Below the pieces are notes generated by a model. It worked only from the letters and a program-made list of their open reading frames with translations. It searched no databases and was not told the DNA's origin. Shown piece after piece: positions 8,125 through 16,896 of a stretch of DNA of 64,000 nt (position 1 is the stretch's first letter; the number at the start of each line of letters is the position of its first letter). Source of the stretch: an uncultured Lachnospiraceae bacterium (GTDB taxonomy: Bacteria > Bacillota > Clostridia > Lachnospirales > Lachnospiraceae); contig CAJUMM010000003.1 in the NCBI GenBank assembly GCA_910586955.1, forward strand, positions 20,957 to 84,956, in the 5' to 3' direction. Both the position numbers and the translations under genes were made by a program.

Positions 8125-8646
8125 ATGTCACAAAATCCTCTTGTAACCTTTGAAATGGAAAATGGTGCCCTTATCAAAGCCGAACTCTACCCTGACCTTG
8201 CACCCAACACGGTCCGGAACTTTATCAGCCTAATCCGGAAAGGCTTCTACAATGGCCTGACCTTCCACCGGGTGATCCCCGGCTTTATGATCCAGGGCGG
8301 ATGCCCGGAGGGAAACGGAATGGGCGGCCCGGGCTACACCATTCCCGGAGAATTCTCCCAGAACGGTTTTGACAATTCCTTAAAACATACACCCGGGGTC
8401 CTCTCCATGGCAAGAACTATGGTTCCGGACTCTGCAGGCTCCCAGTTCTTCATTATGCACAAGGACGCCCCTCATCTGGACGGTTCCTACGCCGCCTTCG
8501 GCAAGGTAACGGAAGGTATGGATACCGTGGATCAGATTGCTAAGACTCCTGCCGACTACCGTGACTGTCCCTTGACACCCCAGATCCTGAAATCTGTCAC
8601 TGTGGAGACCTTTGGCGTGGAGTACCCGGAGCCGGAGACCCTGTAG
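8125..8646 (+). CDS. cyclophilin-type peptidyl-prolyl cis-trans isomerase
   Basis: A 173-residue single-domain cytoplasmic cyclophilin without signal peptide; it accelerates proline isomerisation during protein folding. Catalytic and binding motifs are intact: FHRVIPGFMIQGG at 48-60 (with the active Arg), SMAR, and SAGSQFFI. AAAAGGAG precedes the ATG. It has its own promoter. Its last 50 bp overlap the 3' end of rarA on the other strand, so both 3' ends are coding on both strands and no terminator fits between them. Confidence 0.93.
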   Translation: MSQNPLVTFEMENGALIKAELYPDLAPNTVRNFISLIRKGFYNGLTFHRVIPGFMIQGGCPEGNGMGGPGYTIPGEFSQNGFDNSLKHTPGVLSMARTMVPDSAGSQFFIMHKDAPHLDGSYAAFGKVTEGMDTVDQIAKTPADYRDCPLTPQILKSVTVETFGVEYPEPETL

Positions 8647-9964
8647 CCAGGCCCCTTTTCAGTCTTTGAAAATGCTCCCGGATCTGCCTCTCGTATCCGT
8701 TGTCCGAGGGCTCGTAGAAAGTCTCCCCTTCAATCTCTGAAGGAAGATACTGCTGCTCCACATAATGATTGGGATAATCGTGGGCATATTTATAGCCGGT
8801 GCCGCGTCCCAGCTTCCCTGCACCTTTGTAGTGAGCATCCTGAAGGTGAGGCGGGACACTGGTTCTTTGGCTTTTCACACACTCCATGGCTTTGGCAATG
8901 GCATTTACAGCAGAATTGCTTTTGGGAGCGCTGGCCACGTAAGCAACGGCCTGGGCCAGAATAATCTGGGCCTCCGGAAATCCAATCCGCTCCACTGCCT
9001 GAGCTGCCGAAACGGCCACCGTCAAAGCCATGGGATCCGCATTTCCCACGTCCTCAGAAGCACAGATCATAATCCGCCGGGCAATAAAACGCTCATCCTC
9101 CCCTGCATAAATCATTTTTGCCAGATAGTAAACCGCCGCATCCGGATCCGACCCCCGCATGCTTTTGATAAATGCGGAGATCGTATCATAATGGCTGTCT
9201 CCGGCCTTATCATAACGGACCACCCTTCTCTGGATACATTCGGACATCACATCCACCGTCAAATGAATCTTTCCGTCCGTACCTTTCTCCGTAGTCAGAA
9301 CTCCCAGCTCCACTGCATTCAAAGCCAGCCTGGCATCTCCTCCCGACACATCCGCCAGAAAATCCAAGGCTTCCTCCGTAATCTCCGCCCCATAGGCCCC
9401 CATGCCCCGCTCCGTATCGCAGACGGCACGTGAAATCAATTCCTTAATATCCTCTTTCTCCAGAGCCTTCAGCTCAAAGATTACGGATCTGGAAATCAAA
9501 GCCCCGTTTACCTCGAAATAGGGATTTTCCGTAGTAGCGCCAATAAGAATCAAAGTCCCGTCCTCCACAAAGGGAAGAAGGTAGTCCTGCTGGCCCTTAT
9601 TAAAACGGTGAATCTCATCCACAAAGAGTATGGTCTTCCTGCCGTACATCCCCAGGTTGTCCTTAGCCTGGGCAACCACAGCCTCCATATCCTTCTTCCC
9701 CGCCACCGTGGCATTCAGCTGGGTAAAGCAGGCCCGGGTAGTATTGGCAATTACTTTTGCAATGGTGGTTTTTCCCGTTCCGGGAGGACCGTAAAAAATC
9801 AGGGAACTGAGTTTATCTGCACGGATGGCCCGGTAGAGAAGCTTGTCTTTTCCCAGAATATGCTTCTGTCCCACAATCTCGTCCAGGGTCCGGGGGCGCA
9901 GGCGGGAGGCCAGGGGCGCCTCCTGCTCCAAGGTATTTTCTCTCATATAGTCAAATAGATCCAT
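8597..9964 (-). CDS. rarA: replication-associated recombination protein A (RarA/MgsA), AAA+ ATPase
   Basis: A 455-residue AAA+ ATPase related to clamp loaders that acts at stalled replication forks. Walker A GPPGTGKT (59-66), Walker B ILFVDEIHRF (about 112-121), ATTENP sensor-1 region, and the C-terminal tetramerisation domain with AHDYPNHYVEQQYLP are present. I chose the ATG at 9964, which follows GGAGGGAGG by a short spacer, rather than 9982. The C-terminus runs 50 bp into the convergent cyclophilin gene, and its last 20 or so residues (Pro/Arg/Gly-rich) are unlike the conserved family end, so the tail may be recently acquired. Confidence 0.93.
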   Translation of the reverse strand: MDLFDYMRENTLEQEAPLASRLRPRTLDEIVGQKHILGKDKLLYRAIRADKLSSLIFYGPPGTGKTTIAKVIANTTRACFTQLNATVAGKKDMEAVVAQAKDNLGMYGRKTILFVDEIHRFNKGQQDYLLPFVEDGTLILIGATTENPYFEVNGALISRSVIFELKALEKEDIKELISRAVCDTERGMGAYGAEITEEALDFLADVSGGDARLALNAVELGVLTTEKGTDGKIHLTVDVMSECIQRRVVRYDKAGDSHYDTISAFIKSMRGSDPDAAVYYLAKMIYAGEDERFIARRIMICASEDVGNADPMALTVAVSAAQAVERIGFPEAQIILAQAVAYVASAPKSNSAVNAIAKAMECVKSQRTSVPPHLQDAHYKGAGKLGRGTGYKYAHDYPNHYVEQQYLPSEIEGETFYEPSDNGYERQIREHFQRLKRGLATGSPAPGTPRQRSPQ

Positions 9965-9991
9965 AAAATCCTCCCTCCGCACCTGTCGCTC

Positions 9992-10750
9992 TCACTCCAG
10001 AATCAGTTCATCCGCCGTCACAAACTCATATCCTTCCGCCTGCAGCAGATCAATAATCCGCAGAGCCGCCTCCACGGTGCTGTCATAGGAATCGTGCATT
10101 AAAATAATATCATTTTCTTCCACCGTAGACACCACTTTCTGCACAATCTGATCTGCATTTCCCGTAGTCCAGTCCAGCGTATCCACCGTCCAAAAGATGG
10201 GAATCATGGTCACATTGCACTCCAGATCCTTATCCCAGTTGCCGAAAGGCGGCCGCACGTACTCCACCGGCTGGCCCGTAATGTCCGTAATCTGCTCACT
10301 GGTATCCAGAATCTCCCTGCAGGCTTCCTCCGGCTCCAGCTTGGTGATATCCACATGATAGTAGGTATGATTACCGATGAGATGGCCCTCTTCAGACATA
10401 CGCTTCACAATCTCTTCTTTTCCCTCAATATTCGACCCCAGAAGAAAAAAGGTAGCTTTAACCCCTCGCTCCTTCAAACCGTCCAGGAGACGCTCCGTAT
10501 AAATCTTATGAGGGCCGTCGTCAAAGGTCAGGGCAATCTTCTTTGTCTCCGCAGGCTCTTTCCCTGTTTCCGGCAGCTTCTCCGCCGCTCTCCTCTCCTC
10601 TTCCGGAGTTTCTTCCACAATCCCCCTGCTCTGGGTCTCCTCCATATTTTCCCGGAACCCTGCAGCAGCCCCCACGGCCGCCAGTCCCAGAATCCCAACC
10701 AAAAGCCCCCGTTTCCACGCCGGGATACCGGATAACGCTCTCTTATCCAT
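9992..10750 (-). CDS. polysaccharide deacetylase (NodB-type, CE4)
   Basis: A 252-residue membrane-anchored enzyme: one helix at about 13-31, an acidic linker, then a NodB domain. Motifs: TFDDGP with Asp77/Asp78, metal-binding H128-x3-H132, RPPFG near 166-170, DTLDW, and ILMHD. These are the full CE4 catalytic set, so an active metal-dependent N-deacetylase outside the membrane is expected, most likely on peptidoglycan GlcNAc or MurNAc. It ends 27 bp before the rarA start and may be cotranscribed with it. Confidence 0.9.
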   Translation of the reverse strand: MDKRALSGIPAWKRGLLVGILGLAAVGAAAGFRENMEETQSRGIVEETPEEERRAAEKLPETGKEPAETKKIALTFDDGPHKIYTERLLDGLKERGVKATFFLLGSNIEGKEEIVKRMSEEGHLIGNHTYYHVDITKLEPEEACREILDTSEQITDITGQPVEYVRPPFGNWDKDLECNVTMIPIFWTVDTLDWTTGNADQIVQKVVSTVEENDIILMHDSYDSTVEAALRIIDLLQAEGYEFVTADELILE

Positions 10751-10840
10751 CCTGCTGGCTCCAAACGTGCAATCTTACTTATATATATACCTTTCTGGCT
10801 GTCCCTATGACTGGTCTTGAGGGGATAAAAAGCCGGCCGC

Positions 10841-11287
10841 CTACTGTCCCTCTTCCTCCGACTCCGGCTCCGCTTCCTCTTCCTCAAACTCCGCCCGGAA
10901 TCTGCGCTTCATCTGAACTGAAAGGAAATAGATCAGAACCGGCATCAAAAAATTGTTCCCGGTTTCTGTGTCCATTTTCACAATCCAGTACAGCAGAGCT
11001 CCGATACCCACCACGTCCGCTGCAATAATCTTCATATAAGCCTGCCGTCGTACAAAGCTCATATCCTGAAGCATTCCCATGCGGTAGGGCTCCACCACAT
11101 CATTTAACAGGCTGTACCCCACCACAAAAATTCCCAGCAAAACCTCAAACACCAGGGAATTTAAATTCTTTGTCACAATGCCATAGACTGCATAAAGAAC
11201 CACCACCACAGCCAGTATCAGGGTAATCCGTATGGTCTGCTTCTGTATCCTGCGTTTCTGGTGCTCATCTATTTTCTGCTTGTCCAT
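10841..11287 (-). CDS. small membrane protein, possibly DUF6773-like
   Basis: A 148-residue protein with four hydrophobic segments (about 20-40, 45-62, 90-107 and 112-125) and a very acidic C-terminus (EEEEAEPESEEEG). The N-terminal basic stretch KRRIQKQTIR and the tail both probably lie in the cytoplasm. AAGGAG precedes the ATG. The layout recalls DUF6773 proteins of Clostridia, but I cannot confirm that by eye. It is divergent from the DUF4250 gene. Confidence 0.6.
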   Translation of the reverse strand: MDKQKIDEHQKRRIQKQTIRITLILAVVVVLYAVYGIVTKNLNSLVFEVLLGIFVVGYSLLNDVVEPYRMGMLQDMSFVRRQAYMKIIAADVVGIGALLYWIVKMDTETGNNFLMPVLIYFLSVQMKRRFRAEFEEEEAEPESEEEGQ

Positions 11288-11391
11288 GTTTTTGTCTCCT
11301 TTTTGTATTCTCTTCCGTCCAGTTTAGCAGAAATAAAATCTACTTGCAAGTTTTCCCGTTTTATCCAATAATATATACAGGAGGTAAAATT

Positions 11392-11565
11392 ATGATCCCA
11401 AAAGACCCGTTCATGCTCCTGAGCTGGATTAACATGCAGCTTAGAGATTACTACCCAACCCTGGAGGAACTCTGCAAAAACTTTAACCTGGACCAAAAAG
11501 CCCTGGAAGTTACTTTGGGGGGAATCGGCTTTCAGTACGATCCCCGGACAAACAGCTTTGTGTAA
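11392..11565 (+). CDS. DUF4250 domain-containing small protein
   Basis: A 57-residue cytoplasmic protein beginning MIPKDPFMLLSWINMQLRD, the typical start of DUF4250 proteins, which are widespread in Clostridia and have no known role. The ATG at 11392 is chosen because AGGAGG lies 7 bp upstream. The protein has a helix-turn-helix-like middle (LEELCKNFNLDQKALEVTL) that could bind nucleic acid; this is a guess. It converges on the next gene with 2 bp between the two stop codons. Confidence 0.85.
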   Translation: MIPKDPFMLLSWINMQLRDYYPTLEELCKNFNLDQKALEVTLGGIGFQYDPRTNSFV

Positions 11566-11567
11566 GC

Positions 11568-11879
11568 CTACTTCTCATACCGATCTGCCAATCTTTTCCA
11601 GGCGATCCCCATAATGATAATGCAGAGAACCAGTTCTCCCACAGCCGCATAGATATTGACAAAACTCAAAACCGTCATCAGAAGAGTCCCTGCGCCCAAA
11701 AACAGGATAATGATTCCGCCGCCCCGGGCATAGGCCTTTTCGTCTTTCAGAGGCTTCTTATCCCTGCCCCGTATCAGAGCGGCATCCTGGGTCACCAGAA
11801 GCCGGATTCCATAGTACATACAGACCGCAAAGATCAGCAGGGGAAGTCCTGCCTGCTGTATGATTACATCTATTTTCAT
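11568..11879 (-). CDS. small membrane protein, unknown function
   Basis: A 103-residue protein with three hydrophobic helices (about 10-28, 55-72 and 75-92) and a charged cytoplasmic loop (IRGRDKKPLKDEKAYARG). AAGGAG lies before the ATG. It stands between the mgl terminator hairpins and the convergent DUF4250 gene, with its own start, so it is probably monocistronic. I recognise no family. Confidence 0.65.
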   Translation of the reverse strand: MKIDVIIQQAGLPLLIFAVCMYYGIRLLVTQDAALIRGRDKKPLKDEKAYARGGGIIILFLGAGTLLMTVLSFVNIYAAVGELVLCIIIMGIAWKRLADRYEK

Positions 11880-11903
11880 TCTGCAGCTCCTTCCTTTCAG
11901 AAA

Positions 11904-11959
11904 CCGGCCCCGGACAAGGGCCGGAACGAAAAGAACGGCCGGAATTCCTTCCGGCCGTT
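11904..11959 (-). terminator. two consecutive hairpins ending the mgl operon
   Basis: The first stem met by transcription has perfect 11-bp arms (11934-11944 and 11949-11959, AACGGCCGGAA with TTCC loop) followed by CTTTTCG. A second stem (11904-11910 with 11918-11924, CCGGCCC/GGGCCGG) is followed by TTTC. Confidence 0.85.
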
Positions 11960-11972
11960 ATGCTCTTTCCGA

Positions 11973-12962
11973 TTATTTCTTGGCAATGTATTTTCTGATA
12001 TCCAGAGAAATTGCAATGAAGATAACAACGCCGATAGCAATCCACTGTGCATTTGCATCCATGCCCAGGTACTGTAAAGCTACCTTCAAAAGCTCAAATA
12101 CGGCAACACCGATGACAGCGGAGGAAACTCTTCCTCGTCCGCCGGTAACGGATACGCCTCCGATGGTACAGGCTGCAATGGCCTCCATCTCATAGCCAAG
12201 GCCCAGGGCCACGGAAGCGCCGCCTGCCTTTGCTCCCAGCATAAAACCTGCCAGGCCGTACATCATTGCCGCCTTCATGTAGATCAGGATCAAAGTCATC
12301 TTCACCGGAACACCTGCTACCTCTGCCGCCTGGGGATTTCCGCCGATGGCATACATGTATTTCCCATGGCGGGTCATATTAAAGATAAACCAGGTAATAG
12401 CCGCCACAATCGCGGCAATCCAGATCAGGTAGCTGATCCCTAAGAAACGGCCGGTAGCAACATTGGTGTACTCGGACACATAGCCGCCCAGAGGGGTCGC
12501 ATTGGTAAAGATCATGTTGATTCCCAGAATAATCTCCATCATAGCCAGGGTGGCGATGAAGGGAGGTACGCTTAAGTAGGCGATAAAGAACCCGGTGATA
12601 GAACCAAAGATTCCGCAGATAACCATAACAATCAGGACTACCAGGAATACATTCATGGGCTCCATGTTGGGGAAAAACTTACCGGAGTAATCCATACGCT
12701 GCAGAAGCACGCCTGCGATACAGGCTCCGAAACCAATCATACGTCCTGCGGACAGGTCGCAGCCTGCGGTAATTACGCAGCCCGCAATACCCAGGGCAAT
12801 AACCAGACGGGCGCTCATGTTCATCAGCGTGTTCAGAAGGTTGCCGGAGGTAAAAAAGTTATCCGCCGTAAGTCCCGTATAAAACACCAAGACAAACATA
12901 ACGATAATAACGCCGTTATTAATCAAAAAATCTGTTATTTGTTTCTTTTTTGTCTTATCCAT
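11973..12962 (-). CDS. mglC: galactose/methyl-galactoside ABC transporter permease
   Basis: A 329-residue membrane protein of the ribose/galactose ABC permease family (BPD_transp_2): about nine to ten helices, with the conserved AAEVAGVPVKMTLILIYM loop that contacts the ATPase and the TIGGVSVTGGRG motif. I place the start at 12962, 9 bp after GGAGG; the ATG at 12971 directly abuts the ribosome site. It forms the sugar channel of MglBAC in the cytoplasmic membrane. Third gene of mglBAC, followed by two terminator hairpins. Confidence 0.93.
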   Translation of the reverse strand: MDKTKKKQITDFLINNGVIIVMFVLVFYTGLTADNFFTSGNLLNTLMNMSARLVIALGIAGCVITAGCDLSAGRMIGFGACIAGVLLQRMDYSGKFFPNMEPMNVFLVVLIVMVICGIFGSITGFFIAYLSVPPFIATLAMMEIILGINMIFTNATPLGGYVSEYTNVATGRFLGISYLIWIAAIVAAITWFIFNMTRHGKYMYAIGGNPQAAEVAGVPVKMTLILIYMKAAMMYGLAGFMLGAKAGGASVALGLGYEMEAIAACTIGGVSVTGGRGRVSSAVIGVAVFELLKVALQYLGMDANAQWIAIGVVIFIAISLDIRKYIAKK

Positions 12963-12982
12963 TCTTTCCATCCTCCTTCGCT

Positions 12983-14491
12983 TTAGAACCGGGTCGCGTA
13001 GCCCATGACGCTTTCCTGATTCATTTCATGCTCTTCTGTGATCTCGCCGGTCACTTTTCCGTTGCACATAACGTAAATCCGGTCTGACATGCCCAAAAGC
13101 TCCGCCATCTCGGAAGAAATCATAATGATGGCTTTGCCCTGCTTAGCCAGCTCGTTCATAATCTCATAAATCTCATGCTTGGCGCCTACGTCAATACCGC
13201 GGGTGGGCTCATCCATGATCAGAACGTCCGGGTCATTTGCCAGCCAGCGGGATACAATTACCTTCTGCTGGTTACCGCCGGAGAGATTGGAAATATGTTC
13301 CTTCATACTGGGGGTTTTGATTCTCAGCTTCTGGATATTCTCTTCCACAATACCGTCGATCTTTTTATGATCCAGAACAAACCCTGCCTTCAGATACTTA
13401 TTATAAATAGATACGCCCACATTGTCTTTGATGGACAGACAGCCGAAGATTCCGTTGCCCCGGCGATCCTCGGTAATCAGCCCGATTCCCGCTTTCATAG
13501 CGTCCATGGGACGTTTAATTTTCACTTGTTTTCCGTTTATGTAAATCTCTCCGGACTCCACGCCCCGGATACCGAAGATGCCTTCCATCAGCTCCGTTCT
13601 CTGGGCGCCTACCAGGCCGCCGAAGCCCAGGATCTCACCCTTGCGGAGGGTAAAATTAATGTGCTGGAAGGAATTGGCGTGAATGGAGCAGAGATCCTTG
13701 ACCTCCATAACCACCTCCCCAGGTTCATTTCCTCTGGGGGGATACACGTTGGTCAGCTCCCGGCCTACCATCTTGGCGATAATCTCATCCGTGGTCAGCT
13801 CCTCTGCCGGCCAGGTTCCCACATAGGTTCCGTCTCTCATAATGGTGATATCATCTGCAATGCGCTTGATCTCATCCATCTTATGAGAAATGTAAACCAT
13901 GGCCACGCCTTTGTCCCGCAGATCATTCATAATACGGAACAAAGCTTCCACCTCATTGTCAGAAAGGGAGGACGTAGGCTCATCAAAGATTACCACTTTC
14001 GCCTGCTGGGATACCGCCTTCGCAATCTCCACCGACTGCATCTGCCCCACAGACAGGCTGCCCAGAAGAGCTTTGGGGTCAAAATCCATTTTAACCTCTT
14101 TCAGCCATTTCTCCGTTTCCGCATACATCGTCTTGTGGTCAATCACCTGCAGGGGACCGTACTTCTTCACCGGGAATCTTCCCAGATACAGATTTTCCCC
14201 CACGCTTCTCGCCGGCACCGGCTGCAGCTCCTGATGCACCATGGCGATTCCATACTTCATGGCTTCATCCGGATTGCCCACCTCGATCTTCTGCCCATCG
14301 AGAAATATTTCTCCCTCATCCATGCGGTAGATGCCGAAGAGACATTTCATCAGAGTGGACTTGCCTGCACCGTTTTCCCCCATCAGTGCATGTACCGTAC
14401 CGGGACGCAGTGACAACTGTACATTGTCAAGGGCCTTAACGCCCGGGAATGATTTGCAGATTCCCTTTAGCTCCAGTTTATACTCAGCCAT
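12983..14491 (-). CDS. mglA: galactose/methyl-galactoside ABC transporter ATP-binding protein
   Basis: A 502-residue protein with two ABC cassettes in tandem, the rule for sugar importers of the CUT2 class. The first has Walker A GENGAGKST (38-46), LSVGQMQ signature and VVIFDEPTS. The second has a degenerate Walker A (GGLVGAQRTELM) but an intact LSGGNQQK signature and VLIMDEPTRG, as in other CUT2 ATPases. It powers galactose uptake through MglC. It lies 20 bp upstream of mglC and 144 bp downstream of mglB with a hairpin in that gap. Confidence 0.95.
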   Translation of the reverse strand: MAEYKLELKGICKSFPGVKALDNVQLSLRPGTVHALMGENGAGKSTLMKCLFGIYRMDEGEIFLDGQKIEVGNPDEAMKYGIAMVHQELQPVPARSVGENLYLGRFPVKKYGPLQVIDHKTMYAETEKWLKEVKMDFDPKALLGSLSVGQMQSVEIAKAVSQQAKVVIFDEPTSSLSDNEVEALFRIMNDLRDKGVAMVYISHKMDEIKRIADDITIMRDGTYVGTWPAEELTTDEIIAKMVGRELTNVYPPRGNEPGEVVMEVKDLCSIHANSFQHINFTLRKGEILGFGGLVGAQRTELMEGIFGIRGVESGEIYINGKQVKIKRPMDAMKAGIGLITEDRRGNGIFGCLSIKDNVGVSIYNKYLKAGFVLDHKKIDGIVEENIQKLRIKTPSMKEHISNLSGGNQQKVIVSRWLANDPDVLIMDEPTRGIDVGAKHEIYEIMNELAKQGKAIIMISSEMAELLGMSDRIYVMCNGKVTGEITEEHEMNQESVMGYATRF

Positions 14492-14577
14492 TCTGCTCCT
14501 CCTTCTGTTTTTTATCTATTCATACAGATCGAAATCTGTTATAGTCAAACTTCACGATTTTCTAATCATTATGAAAA

Positions 14578-14606
14578 GTGCGGGTGCCGTTTTCCAACAC
14601 CCGCAC
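14578..14606 (-). terminator. hairpin in the mglB-mglA gap (attenuator or mRNA stabiliser)
   Basis: Perfect 9-bp arms GTGCGGGTG/CACCCGCAC around an 11-base loop, followed on the transcribed strand by TTTTC. Located between the binding-protein gene and the two membrane-complex genes; such hairpins usually keep binding protein in excess by partial termination or by protecting the upstream mRNA. Confidence 0.7.
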
Positions 14607-14635
14607 CGTTTCGTACCTCTACGGATTAGTCTTTA

Positions 14636-15736
14636 TTATTTTACCATGTCAAGAACTTCCTGAGCATTGTCCTTGGTTACCTTTACGTAATCGCAGCTAA
14701 TCTTATGCTCGTTGCCAGCGCCTGTCAGATAATTTACGGCTGCATCAGCCGCATTGTGAGACTGTGAGAAGTGATCGTTGAATACGGTACCGGTCATGGT
14801 TCCCGCAATAACATCCTCCAGAGCCTCGGACAGCGCGTCAACGCCTACCAGGAAGATATCCTCGCCTACTTTACGGCCTGCAGCGTCGATTGCCTGCAGA
14901 GCGCCAAGTGCCATAGCGTCGTTGTTGCAGAATACAACTTCAATGTCGGTGGTGAACTGTCCCAGTGCATTGGCTACCAGAGTCTGGGCCTCTACCTGCT
15001 GCCAGTTTCCTACCTGGTTGAACAGCTCGTTCACTTCCAGGCCTGCATCTTCCAGAGCCTTTACAGAGAACTCGGTACGATACTGGGCATCGATGTTCTC
15101 CGGGTCACCCTGAATCATGATGTAGTCAATCTTGCCGTTGCCGTTCTTGTCGATGGTCTCCAGGCCCAGGTCAGCGATAAGCTCGCCCTGCATGGTTCCG
15201 GACTGACGTGCATCACATCCAACGTAGGTAACGTTCCAATCGTTGTCTGCCCATCTCTTCTGCTCAGCCTCATCCGGCTCACGGTTGATGTAAACCAGCG
15301 GAATATTAGCGCCTACTACCTTGTCGGTAATGGTCTCTGCGGAAGAAGAGTTTACAGGGTTGATAATCAGAACGTCAACGCCCTGCTGAATGAAACGGTC
15401 GATCTGATCGGACTGGGTTGCCTGGTCATTCTGGCCGTCTACGATGGTGATGTTCTCTTTGACAAAGCCAAGGCTGATCAGGTAATTCTCCAGCTCCGTA
15501 CGGAACAGAGTCATGAAGTTATCGGAGAACTGGTAAATACAAACGCCGACTTTCTTGTCTGCGAAATCTCCGGCTGCTTCTTCCGGTGCTTCTGCGGGCT
15601 CCTCTGCCGGTGTCTCAGCAGGCGCCTCAGTCTCTGCCGGAGCAGTTGCGGGCTCTTCTGCCTTCTTGCCGCAGCCTGCCAGCAGGGTAGCTACCATTGC
15701 TGCGCTCAACAGTGCAGCTAAAACTTTCTTTTTCAT
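14636..15736 (-). CDS. mglB: galactose/glucose-binding lipoprotein of the Mgl ABC transporter
   Basis: A 366-residue lipoprotein: signal peptide with lipobox LLAGC (Cys22), an Ala/Glu/Pro linker (residues 26-55) and a two-lobe Peripla_BP_4 domain like E. coli MglB (VGVCIYQFSDNFM, QGVDVLIINPVN, the Ca-binding-type stretch DKNGNGKIDY, VFCNNDAMALGA). It captures galactose or glucose for MglAC. It is the first gene of mglBAC. AT-rich inverted boxes and a -10 of TATACT with a poor -35 lie upstream, which suits control by an activator, probably the adjacent response regulator. Confidence 0.94.
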   Translation of the reverse strand: MKKKVLAALLSAAMVATLLAGCGKKAEEPATAPAETEAPAETPAEEPAEAPEEAAGDFADKKVGVCIYQFSDNFMTLFRTELENYLISLGFVKENITIVDGQNDQATQSDQIDRFIQQGVDVLIINPVNSSSAETITDKVVGANIPLVYINREPDEAEQKRWADNDWNVTYVGCDARQSGTMQGELIADLGLETIDKNGNGKIDYIMIQGDPENIDAQYRTEFSVKALEDAGLEVNELFNQVGNWQQVEAQTLVANALGQFTTDIEVVFCNNDAMALGALQAIDAAGRKVGEDIFLVGVDALSEALEDVIAGTMTGTVFNDHFSQSHNAADAAVNYLTGAGNEHKISCDYVKVTKDNAQEVLDMVK

Positions 15737-15787
15737 AATGAAAAGATCCTCCCTTGATTATTTTTTACAGGATTTCCTGCACCTATT

Positions 15788-15816
15788 AGTATAGCATAAA
15801 AATCGGAGATTTCCAT
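15788..15816 (-). promoter_or_regulatory. mglB promoter with weak -35
   Basis: TATACT (-10) reads on the minus strand at 15788-15793; the best -35 is TGGAAA at 15810-15815 with a 16-bp spacer. The poor -35 abuts the AT-rich boxes, as expected of an activated promoter. Confidence 0.55.
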
Positions 15817-15863
15817 GTAAAATTTTATTCTTTTTGTACAAATTTTTACACTAAAATTTTACA
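15816..15863. promoter_or_regulatory. repeated TGTAAAATTTTA boxes upstream of mglB
   Basis: A perfect 12-bp inverted pair (15816-15827 and 15852-15863) is separated by 24 bp holding a third, imperfect match (TGTACAAATTTTTACA, 15835-15850). The boxes adjoin the weak -35 of the mglB promoter. They are the best candidate operator for the AraC-type response regulator encoded just upstream; that pairing is inferred. Confidence 0.6.
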
Positions 15864-15873
15864 ATCTCCTCTG

Positions 15874-16896
15874 CTAGTCAAAGGCAAACAGCACTTTCTG
15901 GCATTCTTCGTCAAACATATTCTCTCTGGTAATCACTGTAGTGGCCGTGTCCACCTGCCGGTTTTCGATGGGAAGATTATTAATCAGGTTGTAGGCGCAC
16001 TCCACCCCCAGGTATCCCATGGCATAGGGATTCTGCACGATCAGGGCATCCACCTCCCCGGTCTCCAGCATTCCCACGGAAACCACATTGCTGTCAAAAG
16101 CCACCACCATGGTCTCTTCGGCCAATCCCATTTCCTGGATAGCATAGCCCACTCCCAGGCTGGTCCACTCGTTAAAAGTGGCAATCACATTGATCTCCGG
16201 ATGCTCCCGCAGCATCTCAAAAGTGCGCTCCTGGGAATCTTCCGTGGTGGAAAGCACATTGATGGCATCCACAATCCGCACTCTTTCGTCTCCCTCCAGG
16301 ATCTCACGGAAACCGGCCTCCCGCTGCTGGCCGTTGGCGGAATTTTTATCAAAGTTTACAATTCCCACATTCAGCTCCTCCTGCTCACAGGCAAGAACTG
16401 TCCTCCCCGCCATACGGCCCGCCTCGTAATTATCCGTGCTGATGCGGCTGCTTACCTGGACACTGTCCACGTCGCTGTCAATCACCACAATTTTTACCCC
16501 CTGCTCCGCCGCTGCGTCAATGGCAGCAGCATTGGCCTGATAATCCACTGCGGAAAATACAATCACATCCGCCCCGTTTTCCACGGCTCTGGCAATCATC
16601 TCATTCTGGGTCTGGTAATCCTCCTCGTTGTCAGGCCCTTCCACCGTCAGTGTCAGATTGTACTCCGTCCCTGCCGCATTGGCCCCGGCAAATACGGATT
16701 TCCAGAAGGCAGACCTGGTGGACTTAACAATCACGGCCACATAGTGCTTATTCGTCTCTCCGCTCTCCGTTCCGTAACTGTGAAGATTCCGGATAATATA
16801 GCGGATTCCCACCACATAGCAAAGGATCAGAAGCAGGGCACCTAATGGAATCAGATAAAACTGGGGACCTGGCTGAAATTTTCTATTTTCCTTCAT
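15874..16896 (-). CDS. membrane-anchored sugar-binding sensor protein
   Basis: A 340-residue protein with an uncleaved N-terminal helix (about 13-35; no lipobox) and an extracytoplasmic Peripla_BP_4 domain related to ribose/galactose-binding proteins (VIVKSTRSAFWKSVF, NGADVIVFSAVD, GIVNFDKNSANGQQRE). Its start lies 14 bp inside the end of the histidine kinase gene with AAGGAGG before it, so it is coupled to the kinase and not to a transporter. The arrangement matches XylFII-LytS-YesN three-component systems, in which the anchored binding protein presents the sugar to the kinase. Confidence 0.82.
   Translation of the reverse strand: MKENRKFQPGPQFYLIPLGALLLILCYVVGIRYIIRNLHSYGTESGETNKHYVAVIVKSTRSAFWKSVFAGANAAGTEYNLTLTVEGPDNEEDYQTQNEMIARAVENGADVIVFSAVDYQANAAAIDAAAEQGVKIVVIDSDVDSVQVSSRISTDNYEAGRMAGRTVLACEQEELNVGIVNFDKNSANGQQREAGFREILEGDERVRIVDAINVLSTTEDSQERTFEMLREHPEINVIATFNEWTSLGVGYAIQEMGLAEETMVVAFDSNVVSVGMLETGEVDALIVQNPYAMGYLGVECAYNLINNLPIENRQVDTATTVITRENMFDEECQKVLFAFD

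Noticed and set aside
14578..14606. Riboswitch in the mglB-mglA gap
   Set aside because: Only a single stem-loop with a short T-run; no second helix or conserved core.
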